This document shows positions 16,671-24,838 of a stretch of 64,000 nucleotides of DNA, piece after piece (position 1 is the first letter of the stretch; each line of letters opens with the position of its first letter). A model generated the notes under the pieces. That model saw only the letters and a list, made by a program, of their open reading frames with translations. It was not told the origin of the DNA and made no database searches. The stretch covers positions 1 through 64,000 of the forward strand of contig NZ_AUFV01000016.1 in the NCBI RefSeq assembly GCF_000426685.1, in the 5' to 3' direction. The DNA comes from Solimonas flava DSM 18980 (lineage in GTDB: Bacteria; Pseudomonadota; Gammaproteobacteria; Nevskiales; Nevskiaceae). The translations under genes were made by a program, and so were the position numbers.

Positions 16671-16688
16671 CTGAACTCGTCCTGAACT
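16671..16688 (-). promoter_or_regulatory. Direct-repeat motif, site 2 (upstream of csbD)
   Basis: Read towards the gene: AGTTCAG, GACG, AGTTCAG, then TGCC. The two 7-bp units are identical. A TAGATC hexamer 16 bp downstream is a possible -10. This is the most symmetric of four copies in the window. Confidence 0.6.
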
Positions 16689-16759
16689 CCGGCGTCGACA
16701 TCCGTCGATAAACGTTCATAATGCGGCTCGCCTGCGACGACATAGCCCCCGCATTCATC

Positions 16760-17035
16760 ATGTCCTCGACGATCCGCCCCCGCGCCACGCTCCCCTTCCT
16801 GCTCGCCGCCGCCGGCGCCGCGCTCGCCGCCTGCGCGTCGGCGCCGCCCGCGCCGGTCGCGCCATGCACCGGCGAGTGCAGCTCGCACGACGACGGCTAT
16901 CAGTGGGCGATGCGCGGCACGCTCGACGACGCGCGGGTCTGCGACGAGCAGAAGGCGACGCCGGAGTTCATCCGCGGCTGCAAGGACGCCGTCAACGACT
17001 TCAGCCAGATGCGGCCGGCGTCGACCGGCCTCTGA
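16760..17035 (+). CDS. Small putative lipoprotein
   Basis: 91 residues. Hydrophobic segment with lipobox LAAC (C25), then a short Pro/Ala linker. The globular part has four further cysteines (C36, C40 in CTGEC, one in RVCDEQ and one in RGCKDAV), which could form two disulfides in the periplasm. No recognised domain. An upstream in-frame ATG would add 13 residues before the signal, so this start is preferred. Divergent from csbD; both share a 171-bp regulatory gap. Confidence 0.6.
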   Translation: MSSTIRPRATLPFLLAAAGAALAACASAPPAPVAPCTGECSSHDDGYQWAMRGTLDDARVCDEQKATPEFIRGCKDAVNDFSQMRPASTGL

Positions 17036-17114
17036 GCCCGACCGCAGCGCCGCAAGGCCATTCGCGTCGAACGGCGCGGCGTCGCCGCCCGCAAGGGCAG
17101 CGACGCGCGCAGCT

Positions 17115-18008
17115 TCAGTTCGCCGACGCCGGCGGCAACGTGCGCAGAAACAGCCACAGCGCGCGCAGTTCGGTCTCGTCCATCTTCGCGAAGGCCGGCC
17201 ACGGCATCACCTCGGGCCGCAGCGCGCGGCCGTCGGGCGTGCGGCCTTCGCGCATCACGGTCAGGAAATCGGCTTCGCTCCAGTCGCGCAGCCGGCCGGC
17301 CGGCGTCAGATTGGCCGACGCCGGCGTGCCCGGCGGACCGTTGACGATGCCGCCGGCGAAGTGGCCGCCGTGGCAGCTCAGGCAGGTCGAGGCCACATAG
17401 CGTCCGTAGTCGACGCTCGCCTCCGCCAGCGGCGTCGCCGCGCGTGGCGCGGCATGGTCGATCGCCTCCGCCGAAATCCACGGCGCGCCGGCGTAGGCCA
17501 GCAGCAGCCGCGCGGGCAGATGCAGCTGCGAAGCGCCGGACACGCGATCGACCGGCGGCCGCTGGCGCAGGTAGGCGATCAGCGCGGCGACGTCCTCGTC
17601 GCCGAGCGGGTAGTAGTCCGCCGTCGGCATCACCAGCAGCGAGCGGCCGTCGCGGCGCAGGCCGTGGCGGATCGCACGCGCCAGTTCGGCGTCGCTGTAC
17701 GCGCTCAGCACACCGCCCTGCCCGGCCGTCAGGTTCGACGCGACGATGCGCGCCATCGCATCGTCGATGAAGACCCGGCCGCCGAGATCGGCGCCATGGC
17801 AGTCGACGCAGCCGCGCGTCGCCGCCAGATGCGCGCCGCGCGCCACGCGCGTGTCATCGGCGCCGACCGCGAGCGGCGTCGCCGCCACGTCCCAGCTTCG
17901 CGCCAGACGCGCATCGACCTGGAACCAGGCGTACGCCAGCGCCACGCCGAGCAGCGCGAGCGCGACGAGCAGGACCGCGCCGGCGCGGCGCAGAATTTTC
18001 TTCCACAT
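17115..18008 (-). CDS. Membrane-anchored diheme cytochrome c
   Basis: 297 residues. An uncleaved N-terminal helix (about 10-30) anchors the protein, with the rest in the periplasm. Two class-I cytochrome c domains carry CVDCH (67-71) and CLSCH (209-213). Likely axial methionines lie in LVMPTADYYPL and EVMPWPAF. The architecture is that of the electron-transfer subunit of alcohol/aldehyde dehydrogenases and similar quinoproteins. It could serve a PQQ enzyme such as the 1413-3068 product, which lacks heme, but the genes are far apart, so this is only a suggestion. Confidence 0.87.
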   Translation of the reverse strand: MWKKILRRAGAVLLVALALLGVALAYAWFQVDARLARSWDVAATPLAVGADDTRVARGAHLAATRGCVDCHGADLGGRVFIDDAMARIVASNLTAGQGGVLSAYSDAELARAIRHGLRRDGRSLLVMPTADYYPLGDEDVAALIAYLRQRPPVDRVSGASQLHLPARLLLAYAGAPWISAEAIDHAAPRAATPLAEASVDYGRYVASTCLSCHGGHFAGGIVNGPPGTPASANLTPAGRLRDWSEADFLTVMREGRTPDGRALRPEVMPWPAFAKMDETELRALWLFLRTLPPASAN

Positions 18009-18125
18009 GTTGAATCACCCCGGAAAAACGAAGGCGCGGATTATTCGCAGCCGCGCGGCGCCGGAACGTGAGGTCGATCATGTGGCGCCGGCGCGCGGCG
18101 CGATGACGAGCGCTGCTTCGCAGTT

Positions 18126-18917
18126 TCAGGCGAAGGCGACGACGCTCTGCCGGCTGTAGGCGATCGCGCGACGGTCCGGGCTCCACAGCGTTGCCGTCTG
18201 GCTCAGGTAGCCGCTGTGCGCCGCACTGACTTCGGCATCCATCAGCCACCAGCCGTCGGCGGCGCGCTCGTATTGCGGATGCAGGAGTTCGAGCATCCAG
18301 GTCAGCGAGCTGGCGGCGGCCGGCTGCTTCAGCATCGACAGACCCGGGCTCGGGATCGAATCGGCGAGCGCGATCAGCTGCAGTTCGTCGACCTCGGCCT
18401 CGTCCTTCAGGCGCACGTAGATCTGCGTGCGCGGCTCGCGCGCGCCGGAGAACGGAAAGCCGCCGTGCGCCCAGCGAAAGCCGACGTTCTGCGTGAACGC
18501 CGGCGTCACGCCCTCGATGTACGGCAGCTCGCGCGCCGCATCGGCGGCGAGCGGCACGGCCGGGATCGCCGGCGCCAGCGCCAGCGCCGATTCGCGCGGC
18601 AGGCCGAAGATGCCGAGCGTGCGGCAGGCCAGCTGCTCGCCGTCGTAGAGATCGGCCTCGATGTGCGTCGCCGACTTGCCGCTGCGCAGCACGCGCGCGG
18701 CGACGCGCAGTTCGCCGGCCGGTGCCGGCGCGATGAAGGTCGCCTGCAAGGTGCGCAGCGGCGCCGCGCCCGGCAGCAGGCCACGCATCGCCCGCACGGC
18801 GAGCGCCGCCTGCAGGCCGCCGAACACGGTGCGGCCCTGCAGCCAGTCGTTCGGAACGGGCGCGCGCCAATCGCCGCCCTCACCGTGCATCGCGGCGATG
18901 ACTTCGGAAAACCGCAT
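18126..18917 (-). CDS. TesB-like acyl-CoA thioesterase (double hot-dog)
   Basis: 263 residues with two hot-dog halves. The first contains PVPNDWLQGRTVFGGLQAALAVRAM, the hallmark of thioesterase-superfamily TesB-like proteins; the second ends LWSPDRRAIAYSRQSVVAF. The asymmetric pair normally hydrolyses acyl-CoA in the cytoplasm. A GGAGA site 5 bp before the ATG of MRFSEVI fixes the start, five codons inside the longest frame. Confidence 0.8.
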   Translation of the reverse strand: MRFSEVIAAMHGEGGDWRAPVPNDWLQGRTVFGGLQAALAVRAMRGLLPGAAPLRTLQATFIAPAPAGELRVAARVLRSGKSATHIEADLYDGEQLACRTLGIFGLPRESALALAPAIPAVPLAADAARELPYIEGVTPAFTQNVGFRWAHGGFPFSGAREPRTQIYVRLKDEAEVDELQLIALADSIPSPGLSMLKQPAAASSLTWMLELLHPQYERAADGWWLMDAEVSAAHSGYLSQTATLWSPDRRAIAYSRQSVVAFA

Positions 18918-18978
18918 CGGAATCTCCAGCAATCTGAAAATGGATGCCGCGATTGTGAAGCAAGCGCGCGCCCGACCA

Positions 18979-19006
18979 AAAGGCCGCCCGAGGGCGGCCT
19001 TTTTTT
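18979..19006. terminator. Bidirectional rho-independent terminator
   Basis: Stem AGGCCGCCC / GGGCGGCCT (18981-19000) with T7 on the plus strand and a 4-nt T-run on the minus strand. It lies just past the 3' end of the minus-strand M3 peptidase gene and insulates it from the thioesterase gene. Confidence 0.8.
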
Positions 19007-19025
19007 GTGATCCGGGAAAGCCGGA

Positions 19026-21164
19026 TTACGGCGCTTTCGGCAGCGTCAGGCCACGGCGTTCGAGCAGCGGCGCGATGTCCGGGGCGCGGCCGCGGAAGTT
19101 GCGGAACAGCGTCATCGCCTCCTCGCTGCCGCCGCGCGACAACAGCGCGGCGCGGAAGCGGTCGCCGTTGGCGCGCTGGAGGCCGCCGTTTTCCTCGAAC
19201 CATTTCACGGTGTCGGCGTCGAGCACCTCGCTCCAGATGTACGCGTAGTAGCCAGCGTCGTAGCCGCCCGAGAACACGTGCGCGAAGTAGGTGCTGCGGT
19301 AGCGCGGCGGCACCTGCGGCAGGTCGACGCCGGCGTCGTGCAGCGCCGCCGCCTCGAAGGCGTTGACGTCGGCGACCTCGGCGCGCTCCGGCGGCAGCTG
19401 GTACCAGCGCTGGTCGAGCAGCGCCGCGGCGAGGTATTCGGTGGTCGCGAAGCCCTGGTTGAACTTCTGCGTCGCCAGCACCTTGTCGACCAGCGCCTTG
19501 GGCATCGTCACGCCGGTCTTGTAGTGACGCGCGTAGTGCTTCAGCACTTCGGCGTCGGTCGCCCACATCTCGTTGACCTGCGACGGGTACTCGACGAAGT
19601 CGCGCGGCACGCTGGTGCCGGCGAACATCGGGTACTTCACGTTCGAGAACAGGCCGTGCAGCGCATGGCCGAACTCGTGGAACATGGTGGTGACCTCGTC
19701 GAAGGTCATCAGCACCGGCTGGCCGGCCGAAGGCTTGGGAATGTTGAGGTTGTTGACGACGACCGGCTTGCTGCCGAACAGCGCCGACTGCGAGACGAAC
19801 TCGTTCATCCACGCGCCGCCGCGCTTGGCGTCGCGCTTGAACGGATCGAACAGGAACAGGCCGAGCGGCGAGCCGTCCTCGTTGAAGACCTCGAACACGC
19901 GCACGTCCGGATGGTAGACCGGCAGATCCTTGCGCTCCTTGAAGTCGAGGCCGTACAGGCGGTGCGCGGCATAGAACACGCCGTTCTGCAGCACGCTGTC
20001 CATTTCCAGATACGGCTTCATCTGCGCTTCGTCGAAGTCGTATCGGGCCTTGCGCACCTTCTCGGCGTAGTAAGCCCAGTCCCAGGCGGCGAGCGCGAAG
20101 CCGCCGTGCTGCCGGTCGATCAGCTTCTGCATGTCGGCGATCTCGCGCCGGGCGTTGGCGACCGCCGCCGGCGCCAGGCGCCCGAGCATGCCGTTGACCG
20201 CGTCCGTGGTGCGCGCAGTCTCGTCGGCGAGCACGTAGGCGGCGTGGTTCGGATAGCCGAGCAGCGCCGCACGGCGGGCGCGCAGCGCGACGATCTGCGC
20301 GATCACCGCCTTGTTGTCGTAGTCGTTGCCGTTGTTGCCGCGGCTGATCGAGGCCTTGAAGATGCGCTCGCGCAGCGCGCGGTTGGTGAGGCTGGTCAGC
20401 GGCGGCTGGCCGGTGGTGTTCATCAGCGTGATGACGAACTTGCCGTCGAGGCCGCGCGCCTTGGCGGCCTCGGCCGCGGCGGCGATCTCCTCGCCGCTGA
20501 GGCCGTCGAGCTCGGCGCGCGTGTCGACCACCACCGCCGAGGCGTTGGTGTCCTTCAGCAGGTTCTGCTCGAACTGCGTGTCGAGCTTCGACAGCGCCTC
20601 GTTGATCTTGCGCAGCTCGTCCTTCTGCACCTCGCTCAGCTGCGCGCCGGCGCGCACGAAGTCGGTGTGGTAGCGCTCGAGCAGGCGCAGCGACTCGGCA
20701 TCGAGGTCGAGCAGCCGGCGCGTGTTGTACAGCGCCTGGATGCGCGCGTAGAGGCGCGGGTTGAGGAAGATCGCGTCGCGGTGCGCGGCGAGCTGCGGCG
20801 CGAACTCGGCCTGCAGCTTTTCCAGCGTGTCGTTGGTGTTCGACGAGGTCAGGTTGAAGAACACGCTCGACACGCGCGCCAGCAGGCGGCCGCTCTTCTC
20901 GAGCGCGACGATGGTGTTGTCGAAACCCGGCGCTTCAGGGCTGTTGGCGATGGCGTCGATCTCGCGGCGCTGCTCGGCCATGCCGGCGACGAAGGCCGGC
21001 GCGAAGTCAGCGTCGTGGATGCGGTCGAACGGGGGCAGCTCGTACGGCAGCGTGCTAGGCTGGAAAAAAGGATTGTCGGCGGTCATGGTGTCGGTGGTCG
21101 CGGCGTAGGCGCCGGACGCGAACATCAGGCCGGCGGCCAGCGCCAGTGTAACGGGGGTTTTCAT
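19026..21164 (-). CDS. dcp: M3-family peptidyl-dipeptidase (Dcp-like), exported
   Basis: 712 residues: a Sec signal (about 1-21, ending GAYA), then a thimet-oligopeptidase fold with the zinc motif HEFGH at 496-500 and the downstream glutamate in SQVNEMWATD. Length and signature (NPFFQPSTLPYELPPFDRI; C-terminal DAGYYAYIWSEVLDADTVKWF) fit the dipeptidyl carboxypeptidase Dcp, which removes C-terminal dipeptides. The signal peptide makes it periplasmic, whereas E. coli Dcp has been described in both compartments. A bidirectional terminator follows. Confidence 0.92.
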   Translation of the reverse strand: MKTPVTLALAAGLMFASGAYAATTDTMTADNPFFQPSTLPYELPPFDRIHDADFAPAFVAGMAEQRREIDAIANSPEAPGFDNTIVALEKSGRLLARVSSVFFNLTSSNTNDTLEKLQAEFAPQLAAHRDAIFLNPRLYARIQALYNTRRLLDLDAESLRLLERYHTDFVRAGAQLSEVQKDELRKINEALSKLDTQFEQNLLKDTNASAVVVDTRAELDGLSGEEIAAAAEAAKARGLDGKFVITLMNTTGQPPLTSLTNRALRERIFKASISRGNNGNDYDNKAVIAQIVALRARRAALLGYPNHAAYVLADETARTTDAVNGMLGRLAPAAVANARREIADMQKLIDRQHGGFALAAWDWAYYAEKVRKARYDFDEAQMKPYLEMDSVLQNGVFYAAHRLYGLDFKERKDLPVYHPDVRVFEVFNEDGSPLGLFLFDPFKRDAKRGGAWMNEFVSQSALFGSKPVVVNNLNIPKPSAGQPVLMTFDEVTTMFHEFGHALHGLFSNVKYPMFAGTSVPRDFVEYPSQVNEMWATDAEVLKHYARHYKTGVTMPKALVDKVLATQKFNQGFATTEYLAAALLDQRWYQLPPERAEVADVNAFEAAALHDAGVDLPQVPPRYRSTYFAHVFSGGYDAGYYAYIWSEVLDADTVKWFEENGGLQRANGDRFRAALLSRGGSEEAMTLFRNFRGRAPDIAPLLERRGLTLPKAP

Positions 21165-21287
21165 GTCGTCTCCCGAAGCGGCAGGGGGCCTGCGCGGCCC
21201 CCAAGGTGCGGATCAGCGGGCGATCGTTCCACAGCGACGCGCGCCGGGACAAGCCGGATTGTTCACCAGAACGGCATCGTCATGGCG

Positions 21288-21305
21288 CTTTCATGACGCT
21301 GTCGC
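21288..21305 (+). promoter_or_regulatory. Candidate Pho-box-like direct repeat before the envelope-lipid cluster
   Basis: CTTTCAT, GACG, CTGTCGC: 6/7 and 5/7 matches to the PhoB half-site CTGTCAT with the canonical 4-bp spacer. A weaker third unit follows at 21310-21316, then a 10-bp step to the -10-like TAGATT (21327-21332). The 14-bp palindrome GCTGTCGCGACAGC (21298-21311) overlaps it and is an alternative operator. Confidence 0.3.
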
Positions 21306-21326
21306 GACAGCATCATCACGCGGTCG

Positions 21327-21332
21327 TAGATT
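21327..21332 (+). promoter_or_regulatory. Likely -10 element (TAGATT), possible leaderless start
   Basis: TAGATT ends 9 bp before the GTG start of the flippase-like gene. Transcription from it would begin at about 21339, leaving practically no leader. No ribosome-binding site precedes the GTG, in keeping with a leaderless message. Confidence 0.35.
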
Positions 21333-21341
21333 ACGCACCCC

Positions 21342-22283
21342 GTGAATCCCGCCGCCCCCCGCCTGCGTCCCACCCGTCGCCAGCTCGTCCTCTTGCTGCT
21401 GATCGCAGCCCTTTACGTCGCCGCCGTCGAATGGCTGTGCGGCTGGCAGCGCCTGTCCGAGGCCTGGTCGGCGCTGCCGTGGCGGCTGGTGCTCGCCTTC
21501 GTCGCGGCGATGCTGGCGAGCTACGCGCTGCGCGCCTGGCGCCTGTACCTCGGCGCGCGCGACGTGCTGCCCGCCGGCAGCTACGGCACGACGCTGCGCC
21601 TGCTGTGGCTGCACAACGCCGCCAACCTGCTGCTGCCGGCGCGCCTCGGCGAATTCACGCTGCCGTGGATGCTCGGCCGGCGCTTCAATGTCGCCTGGGC
21701 GCACGGCGGCGGCCTGCTGGTCTGGCTGCGCGTGCTCGATCTGCACTGCGTCGCTGCGCTGGCGCTGGCGGCGCTGGCGCTGCGCCTGCGCCACCTGCTC
21801 GGCCCGGCCTGGCTGGCGATGGCCGTCGCCGTCGCCGTGCTGCCGCTGGCGTTCTATCTGCTGCGCGCGCCGCTGGCCGCGCGTCTGGCCGCGCGGCCGC
21901 GCTGGCGCGACGCGCTGCGCGCGGTGCCGCAGGGCGTGCCGGCGCTGCTGCGCGATCTGGCGCTGACCTGGCTGGCCTGGCTGCTCAAGCTCGCGGTGTT
22001 CGCCGCCGTGCTGCACGTGCTCGCCGGCGCTCCGGCGGCTAGCGCGGTGCTCGGCGCCATCGGCGGCGACGCCAGCACGCTGCTGCCGCTGCACGCGCCG
22101 GCCGGCGCCGGCACCTTCGAGGCCGGCGTGCTGGTCGGCCTCGGCGACGGCCTGTCCGGCGACGCGCTGCGCGCCGCGATCACGCTGCACCTGCTGCTGC
22201 TCGGCAGCGCGCTCGGCGGCGCGCTGCTGGCACTGCCTGAACTGCCCATCCTGATGCAAGGCCATGATGCCGCTGCCCACTGA
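21342..22283 (+). CDS. Flippase-like integral membrane protein (UPF0104/lysylphosphatidylglycerol-synthase TM region)
   Basis: 313 residues, about eight membrane helices. The conserved LRAWRLYLGARD segment and LLWLHNAANLLLPARLGEFTLPWML match the UPF0104/YbhN/AglD-type domain, which is linked to lipid translocation and glycolipid assembly. GTG start; no ribosome-binding site is visible. The 3' end overlaps the GT2 gene by 20 bp, and the next genes follow with overlap or a 12-bp gap. This is therefore the first gene of a four-gene operon for envelope lipid modification. Confidence 0.8.
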   Translation: MNPAAPRLRPTRRQLVLLLLIAALYVAAVEWLCGWQRLSEAWSALPWRLVLAFVAAMLASYALRAWRLYLGARDVLPAGSYGTTLRLLWLHNAANLLLPARLGEFTLPWMLGRRFNVAWAHGGGLLVWLRVLDLHCVAALALAALALRLRHLLGPAWLAMAVAVAVLPLAFYLLRAPLAARLAARPRWRDALRAVPQGVPALLRDLALTWLAWLLKLAVFAAVLHVLAGAPAASAVLGAIGGDASTLLPLHAPAGAGTFEAGVLVGLGDGLSGDALRAAITLHLLLLGSALGGALLALPELPILMQGHDAAAH

Positions 22284-23298
22284 AACCATTGCCACTGTTC
22301 CCGGTGCGACGGCCACCGGCCGCGCGCCGAGCCTGTCGGTCGTCGTGCCGGTCTACAACGAAGAGGACAACGTGCTGCCGCTGGTCGCACGTATCCACGA
22401 AGGCCTCGCCGACTATCGCGGCCGCTGGGAGCTGCTGCTCGTCGACGACGGCAGCAGCGACCGCAGCGCCGCACGCATGGGCGAGGCGATCGCCGCCTAC
22501 GGCCCGCACGTCAAGCGCATCCGTCTGGCGCGCAACAGCGGCCAGACGGCGGCGATGCAGGCCGGCATCGACCACGCCCGCGGCGAGCTGATCGCCACGC
22601 TCGACGGCGACCTGCAGAACGATCCGGCCGATATCCCGCGCATGGTCGACGAGCTGGTCGCCGGCGATCTCGACCTGCTCTGCGGCCTGCGCCTCGACCG
22701 CAAGGACGCCTGGCTGTCGCGCAAGCTGCCGTCGCGCATCGCCAACCGCCTGATCGCGCGCGTCACCGGCGTGCGCCTGCACGACTACGGCTGCAGCCTC
22801 AAGCTGATGCGCCGCGACGTCATCCGCCAGGTGCGCCTGTACGGCGAGATGCACCGCCTGATCCCGGTCTGGGTGGCGACCGTGACCGCGCCCTCGCGCA
22901 TCGCCGAAACGCCGGTCCGTCACCACCCGCGCCTGCACGGGCAGTCGAAGTACGGTCTGTCGCGCACCTTCCGCGTGCTGCTCGACCTGCTGACCGCGTT
23001 CTTCTTCCTACGCTTCCAGGCGCGCCCCGGACACTTCTTCGGCGCGATCGGCCTGGTCGTCGGCGCGGTCGGCACGGTCGCGATGCTGCACCTGGCCTTC
23101 GTCAAGTTCGTGCTCGGCGAATCGATCGGCGGCCGGCCGCTGCTGCTGATCGCGATCCTGATGATGATGTTCGCGGCGCAGTTCATCACCACCGGCATCG
23201 TCGCCGAGATCATGACGCGCGTGCTGCACACGCCGCTCGCCGAACGCCACGCCAGCGCCGACCGCGCGTCCGACGCCTGGAGGGAACCGCATGCCTGA
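22264..23298 (+). CDS. Family 2 glycosyltransferase (ArnC/DPM1-like polyprenyl-phosphate sugar transferase)
   Basis: 344 residues. The GT-A domain has SVVVPVYNEEDNV, the nucleotide-binding D61-D62 (LLVDDGSSD) and the metal motif D114-x-D116 (TLDGDLQNDP). An acceptor-loop signature HGQSKYGLSRTFRVLLDL precedes two C-terminal membrane helices (about 255-315). This is the layout of enzymes that transfer a sugar from a nucleotide donor to undecaprenyl phosphate at the cytoplasmic face. The product would feed the GT39 enzyme encoded next, whose start overlaps by 8 bp. Confidence 0.9.
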   Translation: MMPLPTETIATVPGATATGRAPSLSVVVPVYNEEDNVLPLVARIHEGLADYRGRWELLLVDDGSSDRSAARMGEAIAAYGPHVKRIRLARNSGQTAAMQAGIDHARGELIATLDGDLQNDPADIPRMVDELVAGDLDLLCGLRLDRKDAWLSRKLPSRIANRLIARVTGVRLHDYGCSLKLMRRDVIRQVRLYGEMHRLIPVWVATVTAPSRIAETPVRHHPRLHGQSKYGLSRTFRVLLDLLTAFFFLRFQARPGHFFGAIGLVVGAVGTVAMLHLAFVKFVLGESIGGRPLLLIAILMMMFAAQFITTGIVAEIMTRVLHTPLAERHASADRASDAWREPHA

Positions 23299-24826
23299 GC
23301 GCGCCTGGCTCGTCGTCTTCGCCGCGATCGGCTTCCTGCTCGGCGCCTGGCAGGTGCCGCTGTTCGATCTCGACGAAGGCGCTTTCAGCGAAGCGACGCT
23401 GGAAATGATCGACAGCGGCAACTACGTCAGCACCACGCTCAACGGCGAGCCGCGCTACGACAAGCCGATGCTGAGCTACTGGCTGCAGGCCGCCTCGGTG
23501 CACCTGCTCGGCCGCACCGAGCTGGCGTTCCGCCTGCCGTCGATCGTGTGCGCGACGCTGTGGATGTGGCTGGTCTACGGTTTCGCCCGCGAGCGCGAAC
23601 GTGAACGCGGCGAGGCGCTGGTCGCCGCCGGCGCCGTCGCCTTCGGCCTGATGAGCAGCCTGATCGGCCATGCCGCGACCGCCGATGCGCTGCTCAACCT
23701 GCTGATCGCGTCCGCCGGCCTCGACATCTTCCGCTGGTACGAGCGTCAGCGCCGCACGACGCTGCTGCGCGTGTATCTGGCGATCGGTCTCGGCCTGCTC
23801 GCCAAGGGTCCGGTCGCGCTGGCGATTCCCGGCGCCGCGTCGCTGCTGTTCTTCGTCTGGCAGGGCCGCTTCGGCCTGTGGCTGCGCGCCGTGCTCGATC
23901 CGCTCGGCTGGCTGCTGATGATCACCGTCGTCGCGCCCTGGGTCGCGGCTTCGATCCACAACGACGGCGGCGCCTTCCTACGCCACTTCCTGCTCGACCA
24001 CAACGTCGGCCGCTACACCGAGACGATGCAGAATCACGGCGGCCACTGGTGGTTCTACCTGGCGACGCTGCCGCTGATCGTGCTGCCGTTCACCGGCGTG
24101 CTGCGCGCCGCGTTCGCCGGCGCCTGGCACGAGAGCGAGCCGTTCGACCGTTACGCGCTGGTCTGGTTCGCGCTCGTGCTGGCGCTGTTCTCGGCCTCGG
24201 CGACGCAGCTGCCGCATTACCTGCTGTATGGCTGCACGCCGCTGTTCGTGCTGTTCGGCCGCCATCACGCGCGGGTGCGCTGGCGCCGCTCCGCCCTGCT
24301 GCCGCCGCTGCTGCTCGCCGTCGTGCTGTGCCTGCTGCCCTGGCTGCTGCCGGTGCTGGCGGCCAAGGCGCACCGCGCCTACGAGCGCGGCGTGCTCGAA
24401 CTCGCGGTCGGCCAGTTCGGCGGCCACTATCTGGCCTGGGCCGGCGCCGCGCTGCTGGCGATGCTGCTGGCGTTCGCCGTCGCGCCGCGGCGCTGGCCGG
24501 CGGCGCTGCTGCTGGTCGGCGGCGTGCAGGCGGCGCTGCTCTGGGGCGTGGCCCTGCCGGCTTTCGCCGAGGCCTACCAGCGGCCGACGCAGCTCGCCGC
24601 CTACAAGGCCCGCGAGCTTGGCCTGCCGACGGTGATGTACCGAACCTACCTGCCGACCTTCAGCGTCTATCGTGGGGCACCGACGCCGCAGCGGGCGCCG
24701 CAGCCGGGCGAGCTGGCCTTCATCCGGGCCGATCGCCTGCCTACGCTCCAGAAAGAGTTTCCGCAAGCCGAACTGTCAATGGAATTTCAAATGGGCGGCG
24801 TACTCTTGATACGACGCCGTTCCTGA
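23291..24826 (+). CDS. Family 39 glycosyltransferase (ArnT/PMT-like)
   Basis: 511 residues with about 11-12 membrane helices. The first periplasmic loop contains LFDLDEGAFSEATLEM, the conserved D-E metal/donor site of PMT/ArnT enzymes, and YDKPMLSYWLQAASVHLLGRTELAFRLPS, a typical ArnT segment. These enzymes take a sugar from the lipid carrier made by the preceding GT2 enzyme and attach it to a periplasmic acceptor such as lipid A. Whether the sugar is aminoarabinose cannot be told; no arn synthesis genes are in the window. Confidence 0.9.
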   Translation: MPERAWLVVFAAIGFLLGAWQVPLFDLDEGAFSEATLEMIDSGNYVSTTLNGEPRYDKPMLSYWLQAASVHLLGRTELAFRLPSIVCATLWMWLVYGFARERERERGEALVAAGAVAFGLMSSLIGHAATADALLNLLIASAGLDIFRWYERQRRTTLLRVYLAIGLGLLAKGPVALAIPGAASLLFFVWQGRFGLWLRAVLDPLGWLLMITVVAPWVAASIHNDGGAFLRHFLLDHNVGRYTETMQNHGGHWWFYLATLPLIVLPFTGVLRAAFAGAWHESEPFDRYALVWFALVLALFSASATQLPHYLLYGCTPLFVLFGRHHARVRWRRSALLPPLLLAVVLCLLPWLLPVLAAKAHRAYERGVLELAVGQFGGHYLAWAGAALLAMLLAFAVAPRRWPAALLLVGGVQAALLWGVALPAFAEAYQRPTQLAAYKARELGLPTVMYRTYLPTFSVYRGAPTPQRAPQPGELAFIRADRLPTLQKEFPQAELSMEFQMGGVLLIRRRS

Positions 24827-24838
24827 GTCCTCCAGCCG

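Noticed and set aside
21298-21311. GCTGTCGCGACAGC as a LexA-type operator
   Set aside because: The half-sites CTGT and ACAG are 4 bp apart instead of 8. Kept only as an alternative reading of the Pho-box-like region.
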